Shown piece by piece: positions 1 to 13,900 of a stretch of 64,000 nucleotides of DNA. A program made the translations under genes and the position numbers. Each line of letters opens with the position of its first letter. The first letter of the stretch is position 1. Origin of the DNA: Trichoplax adhaerens (lineage: Eukaryota; Placozoa; Uniplacotomia; Trichoplacea; Trichoplacidae); assembly GCF_000150275.1 (NCBI RefSeq), contig NW_002060966.1, positions 339,508 to 403,507 of the forward strand. Reading direction: 5' to 3'. The notes under the pieces were generated by a model that saw only the letters and a list, made by a program, of their open reading frames with translations, ran no database searches and had not been told where the DNA came from.

Positions 1-1330
1 AATTACCAACTATCAATAAGTTAATTAATTTACGTTCTTGACTCTATCACATGAAATATAATAAATAAATTAATTAATTAAGATCATAATTAAAAGTTTT
101 TATTTTTGAAATATTCATTATAAGATTGGATTAAATAATGTTAAATCTGAATTATTTATGATCTTATTACAACAGCATCGAAGCAAGTTGAAGAGCTCTC
201 CCATCAAACGTATTTATCAGAAAATCCTAAGTCCTTTTGGAATTACTCCAATAAGAATATTACTTTCAATTTACCATTCAGTAACGGTTAGTATTAGTCC
301 ACAAAAAAACCAGGCAGTATAATAATATCAGCTTTAGTTAATTGTTCATAAGTTTAATATGCATATCTTTCAGCAGAGATGCATGAGATAAGATAAGTTA
401 ATTTGCTGAATAACAACAGAAACGTTTTAAGTAATGATATATCGTAACTATTTAAGTACATAGTAATTTATGGAGTGAGATAAAATTTTTAATTAGACAT
501 GGTAAAGAGTTAAAATTAATGGTAGCTTATTCTACTGTAACCTCTTTGTCATCAAGCAATTGATATAAAGTATTACACTTGAAGAATCCATTAGATAACT
601 TATTTATGTAGCAGTAGAAAAGGATTTATTAAGCAAAGATATAAAATAAGGTAACTAATCAATTCAGGATACAGCTAGTAAAACAGCATAAAATTTCTTG
701 ATCAAATCGCTTACAGAAACTGGGCTTAAAAATTTAAATTGCCCCTTATTAATATTTTGCTAATCTGCCATTAAATGATAAAACACGAGGTTTTGAGCTT
801 CAATAGTTTATAATGTACCGTATACATTGTCTAGATAAAATCGTACAAAAAATGGGCTAAAAGATTGAATAGCTGCTTAGTAATATTCAGTTCATCTATT
901 TTCAAATAATAAAATGCCAGACTTTGAACTTCGATAATTTATGATATACTGTATAAACTTTCTTATAAACTAGCTGCGGAAAATTAGGTAAAAGAATTGA
1001 ATAGTTGCTCTTTAATTAGTAGTTAGTTATCCTGCCATTAAATTATGAAAACTCAGGTTTTGAACTCCAATAGTTTATATAATTCATATTATGCATTATG
1101 CTTTTATCCAGTAAGGCTAAAATGTTATTGAAGTATGATATACATGAATAAATCTTGGTTTATATTCACTGCAATTCGTGGAGAAGATTAAGCATTCTCA
1201 AAGGAAATAATTTTGAAAGCTGACCTAATGCTTCCTTCCTTATTGACATTTACCTTATTGTTGGCCTGAAAATGATACTATAGGAAAATAAGTGATATAA
1301 TAACAATCTTTTTATAATGCTATTTCTTAG
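1..1330. other. Non-coding flank upstream of the first visible receptor exon
   Basis: I see no supportable coding exon here. The first receptor exon (1331) starts inside a codon, so at least one upstream coding exon must exist, either here or outside the window. An ATG at 1228 followed by 12 mostly hydrophobic codons (ending at a TGA at 1267) resembles a signal-peptide start, but no good donor in the required phase follows it, so I do not call it. Confidence 0.5.
720..1120. repeat. Three imperfect tandem copies of a ~133-bp AT-rich unit
   Basis: Units begin near 720, 852 and 987. Each has a GGCTAAAAGATTGAATAG-like head, a CTGCCATTAAATGATAAAA-like middle and a TTTTGAACTTCAATAGTTTAT-like tail. 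Spacing is about 131-135 bases. No coding potential is visible; this is probably a decayed minisatellite. Confidence 0.7.
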
Positions 1331-4300
1331 TTAATTTATCGGACGGCAGTTTGCGCCTCGTCGGTGGAAGAACTCCTTATGAAGGACGTATTGAAATTTA
1401 TTACAAAGGAACGTGGGGAACAATCTGTGGTAAAGGCTTTGGCCAAAATGAAGCGGACGTAGTTTGTCGACAACTTGGATATGAGAAAGCAGATTTTTGC
1501 TGTTCAGATTATTCTATCGGGCAAGGAATAATTTGGCTATATTGGATCGCTTGTCCTACTGGTCGTGAAAGCCATATTTTGGAATGCAATCACAGTAACT
1601 GGGGTCACAATTTCTATTGCACCTGTCCACATACAGAGGACATCGGAGTTACATGTATAGGTAACATGTTTTAATTAATGATTACTGTTTGCTACTACTA
1701 CTAGTCGTATTACATTTCTTATTATTCCAGAGATTTCTTAAACGAAATTCTATATCTTTCTTAGATACGCAGTTTGTAAGAGTATTTGTTTATCGATCTG
1801 TAAATAAGTAACATAAAAATTCATTTTCCGGAAAATATAAATACTTAAGTGAAATGTTCTTATTAATATGCTCTCTAGCTCGCTAAAACTAAGCCTGGAT
1901 TAATTTAATTTAATACGGTAACTTATATCATCATCATAGTGCAATATAGAAGAAATCAAAAGTTAATATTTTTTTAAGATCAAATTTAATGATCGTAACA
2001 ATTCACGCCAATAACGCATTTGGTTTCAATTAAATGTATAAAGTTTTAATAAATAATTTGTTAATCCTGAACTGATCAATACGGTGATTAAAGTATATAA
2101 AGCATTAGAAATGCAAAAATATAATAAAGTATCCTCATATTTCGATTAAATTGACGTAGTTAGCTTCTTAAATTAGCTCTAATTTTAAAGAAATGAAAAA
2201 CTTATTATTCTCTAGATTCTATAGATTTCAACCAATACATACATAAATAAAGTTAGCCTGCTAAAGTGTTGCAAATTTTATTTTCAATAGCTAATAACTT
2301 AAAAAGATATTATTCGGCATTTGATATACTATTTGACAATCGTCATACTTTTAATATATAGTTAGGCACTTTAGAAATATCCCAAATTATAGTCTAGTCA
2401 TTAAACTTGTGGTAATAACAGTCAAAGAGTTGTCAACAATTAAACTAACTGCAGTGGTGCCGTAGATTTTATAGATAAAGCAAATCGTTTCATTTATGGA
2501 CTCAAGTAACTATGTTTCCTCCGTCATGTCAAAATTACTAACATCTGAAATCTATTCTAATTTTAGGATATGATTACTGCGCTTCTAATCCTTGCGGTAT
2601 TAATGCTACTTGCTATAATAAAGCCAATGATTATATATGTCGCTGTAAGGACGGTGGATTCAAAAAGAATTGCTCCGAAGGTACTATACTATCCAAATTA
2701 GTGTATAGCAGCCTTAAATTACCTAAATTTAACACAGTAAATTAATAGTTATCGTTAATACTTTATCATATTAATATTTCCATATCCGAGGTTATAAAAT
2801 CATAGAGTGAGACTTTTATCGTCAAGTTTACCTATCTGTTTATAAATTAATATCAGAAGATGGTCGTTCTTTGATGAATCTAGCTTGTTTAGTTGTTATG
2901 CCCAAAATTTCTTTGCTAAGTGTAAATTTTGCTTTCAAAAATAGAGTTGTCATTAAATATTTTTTACCAATACGCTAAATATATTATTTTTTAAGCTTAT
3001 AAGATAATTGAGATTCAAGAAATCAGATTAGGGAGCATCATGGGCAACAAATTTGATAAAGTTATTTAGTAGTTATTTAGTAGTTATTTAATAATTATGG
3101 AGACTTGTTTATAACAGTTTTCCAACCACCAATGCACGTATTAGAGCAATATAGCAGTGGATGCACGGATAGATTAAATAAAATTACTGAATATATTTGG
3201 GTTATAGAAATAATCATGAGTGTAATCGTGAATCTGTCATTCCGTTTACCATCCATTAGTTATTATTCCGGGAGCTGTCCGAATCGTGGAGAGTTTAGAT
3301 AGGATATTTGGAACCGTTCAAATTTATTCCGGAACATCGTGGTCAAAAATTTGCTGGAGCTCGGTATATCGTTTAAACGACGCAGCAAAACACCAAATTC
3401 AGCAAGCTATAGCTAAATCTGTGGGACAGAAAATCTGTGAAATAGGAATACGCTACGACGATCTTCGACCAAGTATTGAACCATACGTCAATATTCCTTA
3501 CATATGTATAGCTGATGGAGACCTTGATATTTTGGGTAATTGTTTACCTTGGCAAGAAGGAATATTGACTTCGTATTGTGCCACCCGTAACTCTATTTAT
3601 GCTGTCTGTTCGGGTAAGATAGAGTAAAGAGGACTAACTGATTGACCATAATAAGCTTACTTACATTGTAGCGATCAAAGTATACTTGGCTAATCTAGAT
3701 TCAAGTAGTAATAATAGACTATTTCTAGTTCAAAAATCAAAGCCTTTTGAAGCAGTCTCGCTTATCTTTTTCTAGAACTTAAGAGATTTTACAAGATTAA
3801 TGTTTCTGATATTTTAAATAGATTTTCTATCAGTAACTATAACCATAGTACTGCTTTTAAGCATCCTTCTCGTGCTTATGGCGATTGTAATAGATGTTCT
3901 TTAATAGACTTACAAAACTTTTATAATGTAGACACAGCTTGTCTGTCTAATCCTTGCGTTAATGGACATTGCACCAATGCTAACGTAAATGATACAGCCT
4001 ACGTATGTAAATGCGCAGTTGGCTATACTGGTCGAAATTGTGATATAGGTAATTTCTTGACTTTACTACGCTTTAAAATCAGGCATGATTGACAGTACAG
4101 GAAAATTTGTCTTGCGAGTAGCCGAATAGATCGGTATAGTTGCTAATTATTTAAAAGAGCTTGAATAGTTTGATCTGTGATTTAAAATCCGTTTGAAATA
4201 CTTTGGTTTAAATTGGAGTAGAAATTGACCACTGCAAAAGATATCAAAATTTGTGCGACAATAATGCAACTTGCATTGAAATTGGATCGAGTTTTCGATG

Positions 4301-4938
4301 TGCTTGCCCTCCAGGTTACGATGGTTCACACTGTCAATATGGTGAGATGCAAGAAACATTATGTAAAACGAAACTTTACATATTGAGATGGAATATTCTA
4401 CTTTTATATTTCTCATAACGAATTTCTAGTCGATTACTTGTAGTATAGCCATCTTTTAATACTTAGCTGTAAATAGCAGAGGAGAATAAATTAGACCTAA
4501 GTTAATCCTCTATGTATTGATATTAACCTTACGGAATAATTTATGCTATTTAATTAAAAATTTTAGGTCCATATGCGGACGGGAGTATAAGGCTTATTAA
4601 GTTGAAATCGGGCGGTTATCAAAGCAGTGAAACATTTAGCCATGTAGCAACATCTCGTGGATATCCAGTTATCTACTTTAAAAGGCAATGGTTTTCCATA
4701 TGCTACGATAACTTTCGCATCACTGAAGCGATAGTGGCTTGTAAACAATTAGGTTACGATACTGCACTGAATTATGGCTATCAAGGGGAAGATCCTGTTT
4801 ATAAGACATCGTTATGGTATGATCCTGTTGCTTTACAACGTATTCATTGCAATGGCAATGAAAGCCAGCTGTTGGAATGTGGAGATGTCAAATGGGATTT
4901 TTGTTTCAGAAACCAGATAACTGAACTCAATTGCGGAT
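1331..4938 (+). CDS. SRCR/EGF exon block of the receptor gene
   Basis: Six exons encode the order SRCR-EGF-SRCR-EGF-EGF-SRCR. The first SRCR (1331-1660) is well preserved: LRLVGG start, GTWGTIC, VVCRQLGY, a WLYWIAC segment and an EDIGVTC end. The third (4567-4938) keeps ACKQLGY and LLECG. The middle one (3260-3613) keeps VQIYSG and SWSKIC but lacks the cysteine and the RQLG core. EGF exons 2567-2680, 3932-4048 and 4222-4341 each carry six cysteines with a CxC near the end. Each module is one phase-1 exon, the usual arrangement for shuffled extracellular domains. Such modules normally mediate protein or carbohydrate binding outside the cell. Confidence 0.85.
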
Positions 4939-7900
4939 GTAAGCTGCTAGTAGATTTACAACCTATTTTATAAAACGCCTAAATTTCCATTTCTTACTAT
5001 CAACTATGTTTATTTGACAACTTAGCCTGCCCTCCAAATTGCACATGTCGAGAAAATCTCATTATTTGTGTGGGCAAAGAAATTACAGAGATTCCAGAAA
5101 CTGCTGGCCTGACTTATGATTATTGCCATATATTGTATGTGCGGCATTAGCTTATGAATATGTGATAATAAAGCTATCCTAAAATAAGGATATGATAATA
5201 AAGCTACCTTAAATAAAACAAGGATAGGATACTATAGCTATCCTAAACTAAATAAGGAAAAGTCCATCGGCGCTGTATATCTCAGTAGTAGCTTAAAATG
5301 TCTTGTATTTTATTCAATAAAGTATTTCAATAATAGCCATTATCTTGCTGGGTAAACAAGAATATCTTAATTTATAAATAACCATCTTGTGTGACTAATT
5401 AATTAATCCAAGTTTTCCCTTTAGGAAGCTTCGTTTTACTAGCGTCAAGGTGATTAAAGACGATTCTTTTCGAGCTTACCCTTATGTGAATAAACTGTAA
5501 GCCAACAAATTTGTTCCTTTCACCGTGAAATTCAACTTTTTAAGTACTTGCAGAATTAATCACTACAGGTTTCTAGATCACAATGACATCGTAAGTATAT
5601 CGAATAACGCCTTTCAGCGCTTGCCTGTTGTCGAGTACATGTAAGTATGTCGTTATGGTACTTGAATCTTTGTTAGAGTAGTAAATTTCATATTTAACAG
5701 TTGCTCGCTGTAGTGACTTCTGCTAATTACAGTAGTTTAGGGCTAATAACCCGTACACTACACAGGCAAAAGGATGTAACACACTCGTAATGTTGATAGT
5801 ATCCTTAATTATAAGAGAATGCTAACTATCACGTTGAGAAATCACAATAACTCTATAGTAAAAGGCCGTAAAAACAATAATAAATTTTGAAGACAATTTT
5901 ATCAAGATATCAACGTTGGCTAAAGGAATCGTTAATTAAATATTATATACAGTATATAAATTTTTAAGCGAGAAAGCAAACTGACATGAAGGGAGATAAA
6001 AAAACTCCATAAATAAGAGCTGCAAATGCGATAAAAATTTTAATGAAACTTTATCAAGAATTCGCCTGCCGCCAAAAGTATATGCTTCCGTAAAATTTAA
6101 ACTGATTGTCATGCAAATGATTTAATATCAAATTATTTTCATTCGTTTATGATATATAAATTACTAATAAATACGCATTAATACACGAATTGAGATACTT
6201 AATATTCTTGCAAGACGAGCAGAGAGGAAGTTTTCAAATTCGAGTTATATTAGCTCCGCTTATGATGCAAACTTTTTTTAATTTTATTAGAACTTTAGCT
6301 TTCAACCCTTTAACCAATACATCTGGTCGAGCATTCTCCAATTTGCCTAAGCTTTCCATTCTGTAAGTAATTACGATAAAGTCAGATTACGGTAGTTTAG
6401 GCTTTCAATAATTGCCTTGACTCTTCAATTTTAGCTAGAGAACAATTAAAGCTAACGAAAAGTTTTATGCGACTCTGAGTTTCTAACTCGGTTTTGATAT
6501 AATTTACACAGTGAACTTGCCAATACTAGCTTTTCCATCCAAGAAACAATCTTTAATGTGCCAGCTTTAGCTAGATTGTGAGTTTACTAATTGCAATTAT
6601 AGTTTTACCTTGGTTCTACATGATTAAAATATTTTTCTTCAATCTGTTTGTCATTATATAGACATTTGCAAATGATGCGACTGAAGTATTATGATGAAAG
6701 AATAACTCGTAATATGAGAAGATTAAATAAATTGTGAGTATTCGTCGGTTTATGGATTTACATATTGTTTTGTACTGTTTAAATGCCAAAAAAACCTGAA
6801 AAAGTTCTCTCTAGGAAGCACGCCAGCCACTCATTTATTATTCAATCATTTGACACTATCTTTTTTCTTTAAAATCTAGATATTTAGATGAAAATGCGAT
6901 AGTATGTCTACATCATGATGAATTCTTTCACTTGAAGAAATTACAGATTCTGTAAGATCTTTCGATACTATTCATGTGTAGAAGAAGATTACAGTCTCCA
7001 ATTTGACGATTGGTCATACTACTTTTCGTTTCTATTAGAAAACTGTACAATTTATTTCTCCAAAAGCCTGCATGCCATCATGAAGAATGATTGTAACTAT
7101 TTCCAATGTCTTCTTCTATCTGTAGCTCCCTGAGGACAAATCAAATTTGGAATATTCATCGTTATGCTCTAAACGGATTAAAGGAATTAACAACATTGTA
7201 AGCTTAACGAGTTATATCGAAATTAGGCCATTATTTTTCTATTGAGATCATTTATTGATTTTACTAAATGTATTTATAAAATGTGATTGTTCGAATCAGA
7301 AAACTAGGTGGAAACAGAATTTCTAATATTGATGGCAATATTTTTCATACCGCCCCGAAATTGCAGCTTATGTAAGTATTGACCTTAATCACTCGCTAAA
7401 CTAAACTGATGGTATTGTAAAATAAAGATTCCTAGGAAAGATAGAAATATGAACGGTGGCTAATATTTTTATTCAGCATGTAGCAAATTTTATTTAGTAC
7501 CTTACTGTATGTCTATTTATATTTCAGAGGGTTACACAAAAATCGATTTAAAGAAATTGGTTACTTAACATTTTATAACTCTTCGTCCATTCATTCAATG
7601 TATGGATGTCTCTTTATCTCTATTAATCAATTTTAGATAGTATTTCTGTATTATATCGATGCCATGGACTAAGAATTTTTATTTCCTTCGTGAATTTTAA
7701 TCTACGACAATATATTTTATGGCACGCTGATAGCAATCTTAGGGACAATTCGATTAATTACATTTATCCAGATGCATTTCATGGGATGACAGGACTTCGA
7801 AAATTGTAAGCTAGCACTATCATTATACGCGCAGCTTGAGATAAACTTATAAAATGGTGGTTATACGTGCATATTCATTATTCGTTCATGCTTTTCTAAA

Positions 7901-10900
7901 ACATTTTAGAGAATTAGCCAACAATCGGTTTACTTATGTTTCCAGAGAATTATTATCCAGGCATCTTAGCAATTTAACATATCTGTTAGTTGAAATTTCA
8001 TACAACAACTAGTCTTAAAGCGATCTTTCTAGCTAATTTAATTCTCTAGTTGTTACCTAACTTTATCCTGTCTGTAGACGATAACTATATGACTTCTAAT
8101 TGTCTTGGAATTATTTGAATGTCTTGTACAGTGCAAATTTTATGTATCAGCTGATATTTGTTAACAAAATTAGTCAGATAAAAAATTAAAACAGACTACT
8201 ATAAATTCTTTCGATTGAAAACGAAACCTAAATATGTCCTAATCTACATACTTGTATGCATCGAGCGAATAACTCTGGAAAATGCACATAATCTTAGAAA
8301 TACATCACTATAAGTTCAACTTAATTTTTCCTCAGTTCCATTAGTTAAGGGTGAACTCTACTGCGTGGTATTGAAGTGTAGAGCTCTTTAATTTTTGGTG
8401 ATAAATTGATCGGTTAACGTGATTCTGTTTCGCCTTCGGAAGCTTACTTAATTTTCCTAAGTTACTAGGATAAATACTAATCGTTATTATCATGTTAGAT
8501 ATACTATGCTTACTAATTTGCTATTCTTTAACTCGATACTATTACTATAGCTGTCTAATGGGAAATTTCATTTCAAGAATAGAACCACGAAGCTTTAGTA
8601 ACTTGATAAATTTGCAAACGTTGTAAGTTTCATTTGTATTGTAGTTTAAGAATATTGTCTACCATGAATAATGAATTTACAGTAGGTTGCATATGTAGTA
8701 CTCATGATTATTAGTGTTTAGTATCATAAGACTTAGAATACTGCTTGCAATATTATATTCAGAATAGTTTAGTCGATGGTTTTTATGTAACATCATTTAC
8801 TGTTAAATTTTTGGTACAGGGTTTTATCCAATAATCCGATATCAAATCTATATGGTTATGCATTTTCTAAATTAAGGAACTTAACCAGATTGTGAGAGAT
8901 TTTCAAATTAATAACTAATGCTCGCTAGAAAATCAATAGCTCACGGAGCAAATACGATTATAAATAATTAAAACCTGAAATTAATTGGAAGTAAACAGTA
9001 GTTAATCAATAAATACTATATAACTCTAGAAGTGTAAATCATTGCCTGTTAGAGAAGATCGAAAAGAATGTATTTTCGGGAAGATTACTTAACCTTCAAA
9101 TTTTGTAAGTTTATCCATTTTTGTGATTTCCGAAACATATGAAATCTATTGAGAAAAAATTGGAAGTAGCCAAAATATAGTAATTTTGGAAGTTGAAATT
9201 TGCCATCACGTGAATTTAAAAACATTTACCAACCTAGCTATTTTATAATATTTTATAAGCTGTTCAGAAAAATAGTAATTCTAGTGACTTTTAGCATAAT
9301 TGAAGTCAAAATTAAAATTTTGGAGACTAATAGTAAAATTGAATTTAATATACTTTATGCTATATTATTTCTTATGTTTGCTAGCACATTGCGATCATCG
9401 CAGCGAATCAAATATAATATTGCAGTCTAATTTCGAGAAAATATTATTAGGGATCTACAACATAATAACTTAATAGATTTACAATTTCTTGGAGAGATGC
9501 CCAGCTTGCGGAACCTGTAAGTTGAACGTATATTTTAATAATAAGCATGTTTGTAGTATCTAAATGATACGATAAAATTGCCCGTTCTAGATACTATTTG
9601 CAGGCTATGTGAATAGCGAAAAACCTTCTCAATATATTTTAATTTTTAACTATCTACTATGCATTAAATATCTCATTTAATTTTCATCTTACCTTGACGG
9701 AATTTCATGCATTAGCTAATATTTTGCATTAAAGCTTCTAATAGATAATAGCAGTAATTATATGCTTTAGGCAGTGGAAAGATTTACGGTAGAATTCTTC
9801 TTATATTCCAGTTTTCTATTCTACTATTATGATTAAAAAGTATTAAATATTATTAGGAATCCCCTGGCAATTCTGAATATATATCGTTAATCTAAGTAAT
9901 CAATTATAAAGTGTTCTCTTATAATAATATTACTCTATGGTTCATTGTTACGGAGCAAAGCATCGTACTTGCTAATTAAATAGATTTTGTCAGTATTTAG
10001 CTAATGGATCATATTGGTAAGCATGATTGAAATTAAGAATATTAATTTCTAGATTGCTAGACGACAAAAGGCATAATTGTATTTGCAATTAATTAGTAGA
10101 GCCTATATACAGTAGATATTAATAATGGCGATACGTTAGCACCCGCTACGAACGCGCGATTATCATGCATTTATCGTGCGATTATCGCGCATTTATCGTG
10201 TGATTATCGCGAATTTATCGTGTGACTATCGCGCACTTATCGTGCGATTATCGCGTATGCAAATCATGTAAATCTTATATTGTCAAGTTACTATGTGTGC
10301 ACCATAAATTTAGTGGAATGGTATAAAAGGACGAGCGAATGCTCAGTTCCTGAGTTCCTTATTAGATCGTGTACGAGAAGGTACTCGGCTACTCTACTAA
10401 TAAAAACTATACTAATCTTTTAGAACAGTCTTATCCCTGTGTGACCGAAAGTAGTAAAGAACTACCATACAGTAGATCTCCAGATGTAGTGGAGCAAGGC
10501 ATAAGTAATCTATTAGTTTAGTGTAGTAGTTCGCAACATAAGTTTGTGACATTCATATACTTGAAAGAAAGTTTTCATTTCTGAGATTAATGGTAGAAGC
10601 TACTATTTCTTGGTCTGAATTAGGTTTCAACTTTAACATCGATCACTATGTTTTGATAGCAATTTAGCCGAAAATAAGTTGAAGATATTGCAATATGATA
10701 ATTTCAAGACTTTGCCTGGTCTACAAAACCTGTAAGTAATTGTGAATCATTCTTAAATTATATGTGTTAGCTCGAATTTTTAATTACAGTTTGAAGAGTC
10801 CTCATTTTAAGTTCGAGTTTTTTCATATTTAAGATTATTTCAGACAGATGGTATCACATTTATGACGATGACAATAAAGCAGTCTAAATTGCACTATTCA

Positions 10901-13900
10901 TTAACTCATTACAATTACACATATTAGCTTTGATCGTACAATATCACATCTTCTCTCGATTAGCTATTATTTCAAATATTAATCAGCGCTATTCTTACTA
11001 TTATCAAAAATTTTTTTTTTTCATACGTACATGCAGTTCTAATCTATTTCTAATCTATTCAAGAGGCTTTAGCTCGTAATTTTAAGATCAATCATAACAA
11101 AGTCTCTTGTTTTAGGCCTATAAATGTAGCTTAATTGATATTTACATAATTTAAACCAGGAATCTATCCAAAAATTACTTTCTAACATATATGGAACCTC
11201 ATATTTTTGGCAATTTGCACTCTCTAGTGACGCTGTAAGTAATAAAGCAAACTGTCTTATAATAATACTAAGCAATTACTTTCAACTTCGTTCTGGTTGT
11301 ATTATGCTTAGGGATTTGCACGATTGCTATAATATTAAAGGGAATCTCGAGGCTATCTTGAACTCTAAATTACTTCATCTTACTAAATTGTAATTCAATC
11401 ACTCTCATCTTCACATTATTCTAAAGTTTAAAAGTTTAAAACAGAACTGTTTAATTTATAGGAATATGGCACATACCGGACTCTCTAAAATAACTGATTA
11501 TCACTTTGAAAATTTTAGTTCCCTCATCGAGCTGTAAATAATTCTGTGTATTCTTAAAATGAAAAATACCGATTATTTATTAAATCAAAACGATGCCTGA
11601 TGTATCATCTACCTTATTCATATAATGTCATAGAATAACCACATTAGTTTATGCAATTGATATACAATCATCGATGAAACAAAGTATTAATGCATATTTT
11701 AGTAATTAATGTTATGAATTGATGCTGTATGACATAGATGCAATTTAATTTTCGTGATATTCTGATTATTAAATCATATAGTTATTAGTATTTATTACCT
11801 TTAACGCTATCGGGAAATTTCGGTTCTCATTTTCTTTTACGGTAATAATACTTGCTACAAAATTTATAAATTTCTACAGAATACCGCTCAAGCGTTACTA
11901 GTAAAGACATTAATTCCATGGAACTAATGCTAATGATATAGAAGATATTTCTATCATTCATGATGCGCAGATTGATTGTAACAAAAAAATTACCGGCATG
12001 CTGCTTAGTACAATAATTCTTTCCTGTCTGTTGTAAATAGCTTTAAAGTTAAAATTATTGTGGACTATATCATTGGCGTAAATCAATTAATCGATATATT
12101 TGATTAGTTTATCTGCAAAAACCTTAATCCATAATTCTAACTAATAGCAATAGGATCATTTTTGGAAAATTTGGTAAATTTGTTTTATTTTTTCTCTGTG
12201 CAGGGACATTAGTAACAATAAGATTCAAAAATTACCAAATAAACGCTTTTTTGGAGACAAATTGAAAATTTTGTGAGTAGAACCATTATGTTCACTTTTT
12301 AAGATTTGTTATCGAAATCAACGCCTTAAAAATGGGTTATTTGTGCCGCCTATTCTTTCAATGATACTATCTAGAAATCTAAACGGAAATAATTTCACAT
12401 CTATCAACTGCTCTATATTTAATCCAGTTATCAAATCATGGAAATATTCAACGTGGATACGACATTTGTCAGTAACAAAAAAATTATTAAGACGGAATTA
12501 AAATATAATACCTGAAAAATATATCTAATGAAAGAAAATTCTACTCCAATTACAGGCACATTTGGGATACTTCCGTGGTTAACTATTCCGTTAATTGTCG
12601 GAATTTATTCACTAAGTTGACAGGACTGTAAGTTTACCATATTCTTTAAAAGCAAAGAGGTCGAAAATTTATTTCAAATAGGAAGAACTTTTCTAGAAAT
12701 AAAGAAACATCTACTGTTGATACTAGCATTACTAGTATTGATGTTACAACAGAGCTCATGACTATCGCATTACGTAGTATAACTTTCTGCTTTTGGCCAT
12801 ACTCTTATTGTAATGTAGTATGCGCTTTAAATTATTCCATTCATATTTATTTACACTTTTAATTAACTTAGATTTTATTCACAGGAGTGTTGGTGGTCAA
12901 AAAACATTTCATAATAATGAACCCTCAAAAATTACTGAATTTTTAAATAACTTGGGCTTCATTACATATTTGTAAGTTGGGATACTATGATTCTGTGGTC
13001 TGCTCCTAAATAGTAAATTTTATATACATGTTATATGAAATGGAAATATCTTAATAATCAATACAGAGTTACTCTATATTGAAGGTTTAATGATAATTTA
13101 GATTAGATATGGTAGCAATTGTATGTAAGCAATATAAAATCCCTCTATGGATAGATGCTAAGTTCACCTTCCATTAGATATTAACCTATCCTTGATATTC
13201 CTTCCTTTTCATTTACAGAAACATTGCCGATAGTAATATTAAGTCTCTACCTGTCCAATTCTTTTACAATAGGAGAAAGGGTGATTTAACTCTGTAAGCA
13301 ATTACTATAATTAATAGTATTCCATCTAACCAATATGCTTTTATCCAAATATTGCTTGTTTTAATCGACTAATTTTAGGCGTTTGGATGATAATCCACTG
13401 GTCCTTAATAATACAATTCACTACCCGTATGCTCATATTTCGATTGTTTCTCTGTAAGTTCATAAGAAATTCTGTTAAGATTTTACTGTAATTTATTTAA
13501 ATTACGATGCCATCGTATTATAGCTAAATTCAAATTAATATTAATCAAATTGTTTTAATCTAATTTTATCTAAAGCTAAAGTGATGATTATCTTATTCTA
13601 AACAGTTTTTCCAATATGATTATTTATGTATTTAATATAGGGGATTGAAAAGTGCGTTACATCATATTAACACCAATGATCATTGGCGACTTTCGAAGTT
13701 AACATCCTTTGTAAAAGATATGTAAGTAAAGGACGATTTTGTCCAATATGTGCATATATTTTGATTAATACTGTAGACTTAATTTTTCGAACTCAAATAT
13801 AGCTATGTGAGAAGTATTATTTTCATAGATAGAATCACCTCCTATTCATAAAAATTATAGAACATCATACTTTTAATTGATATTGTATCTTTAATTGCAT

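Noticed and set aside
1228-1266. Signal-peptide-like start before the first SRCR exon
   Set aside because: No donor in the phase needed to join exon 1331; the only GT inside it is weak and out of phase.
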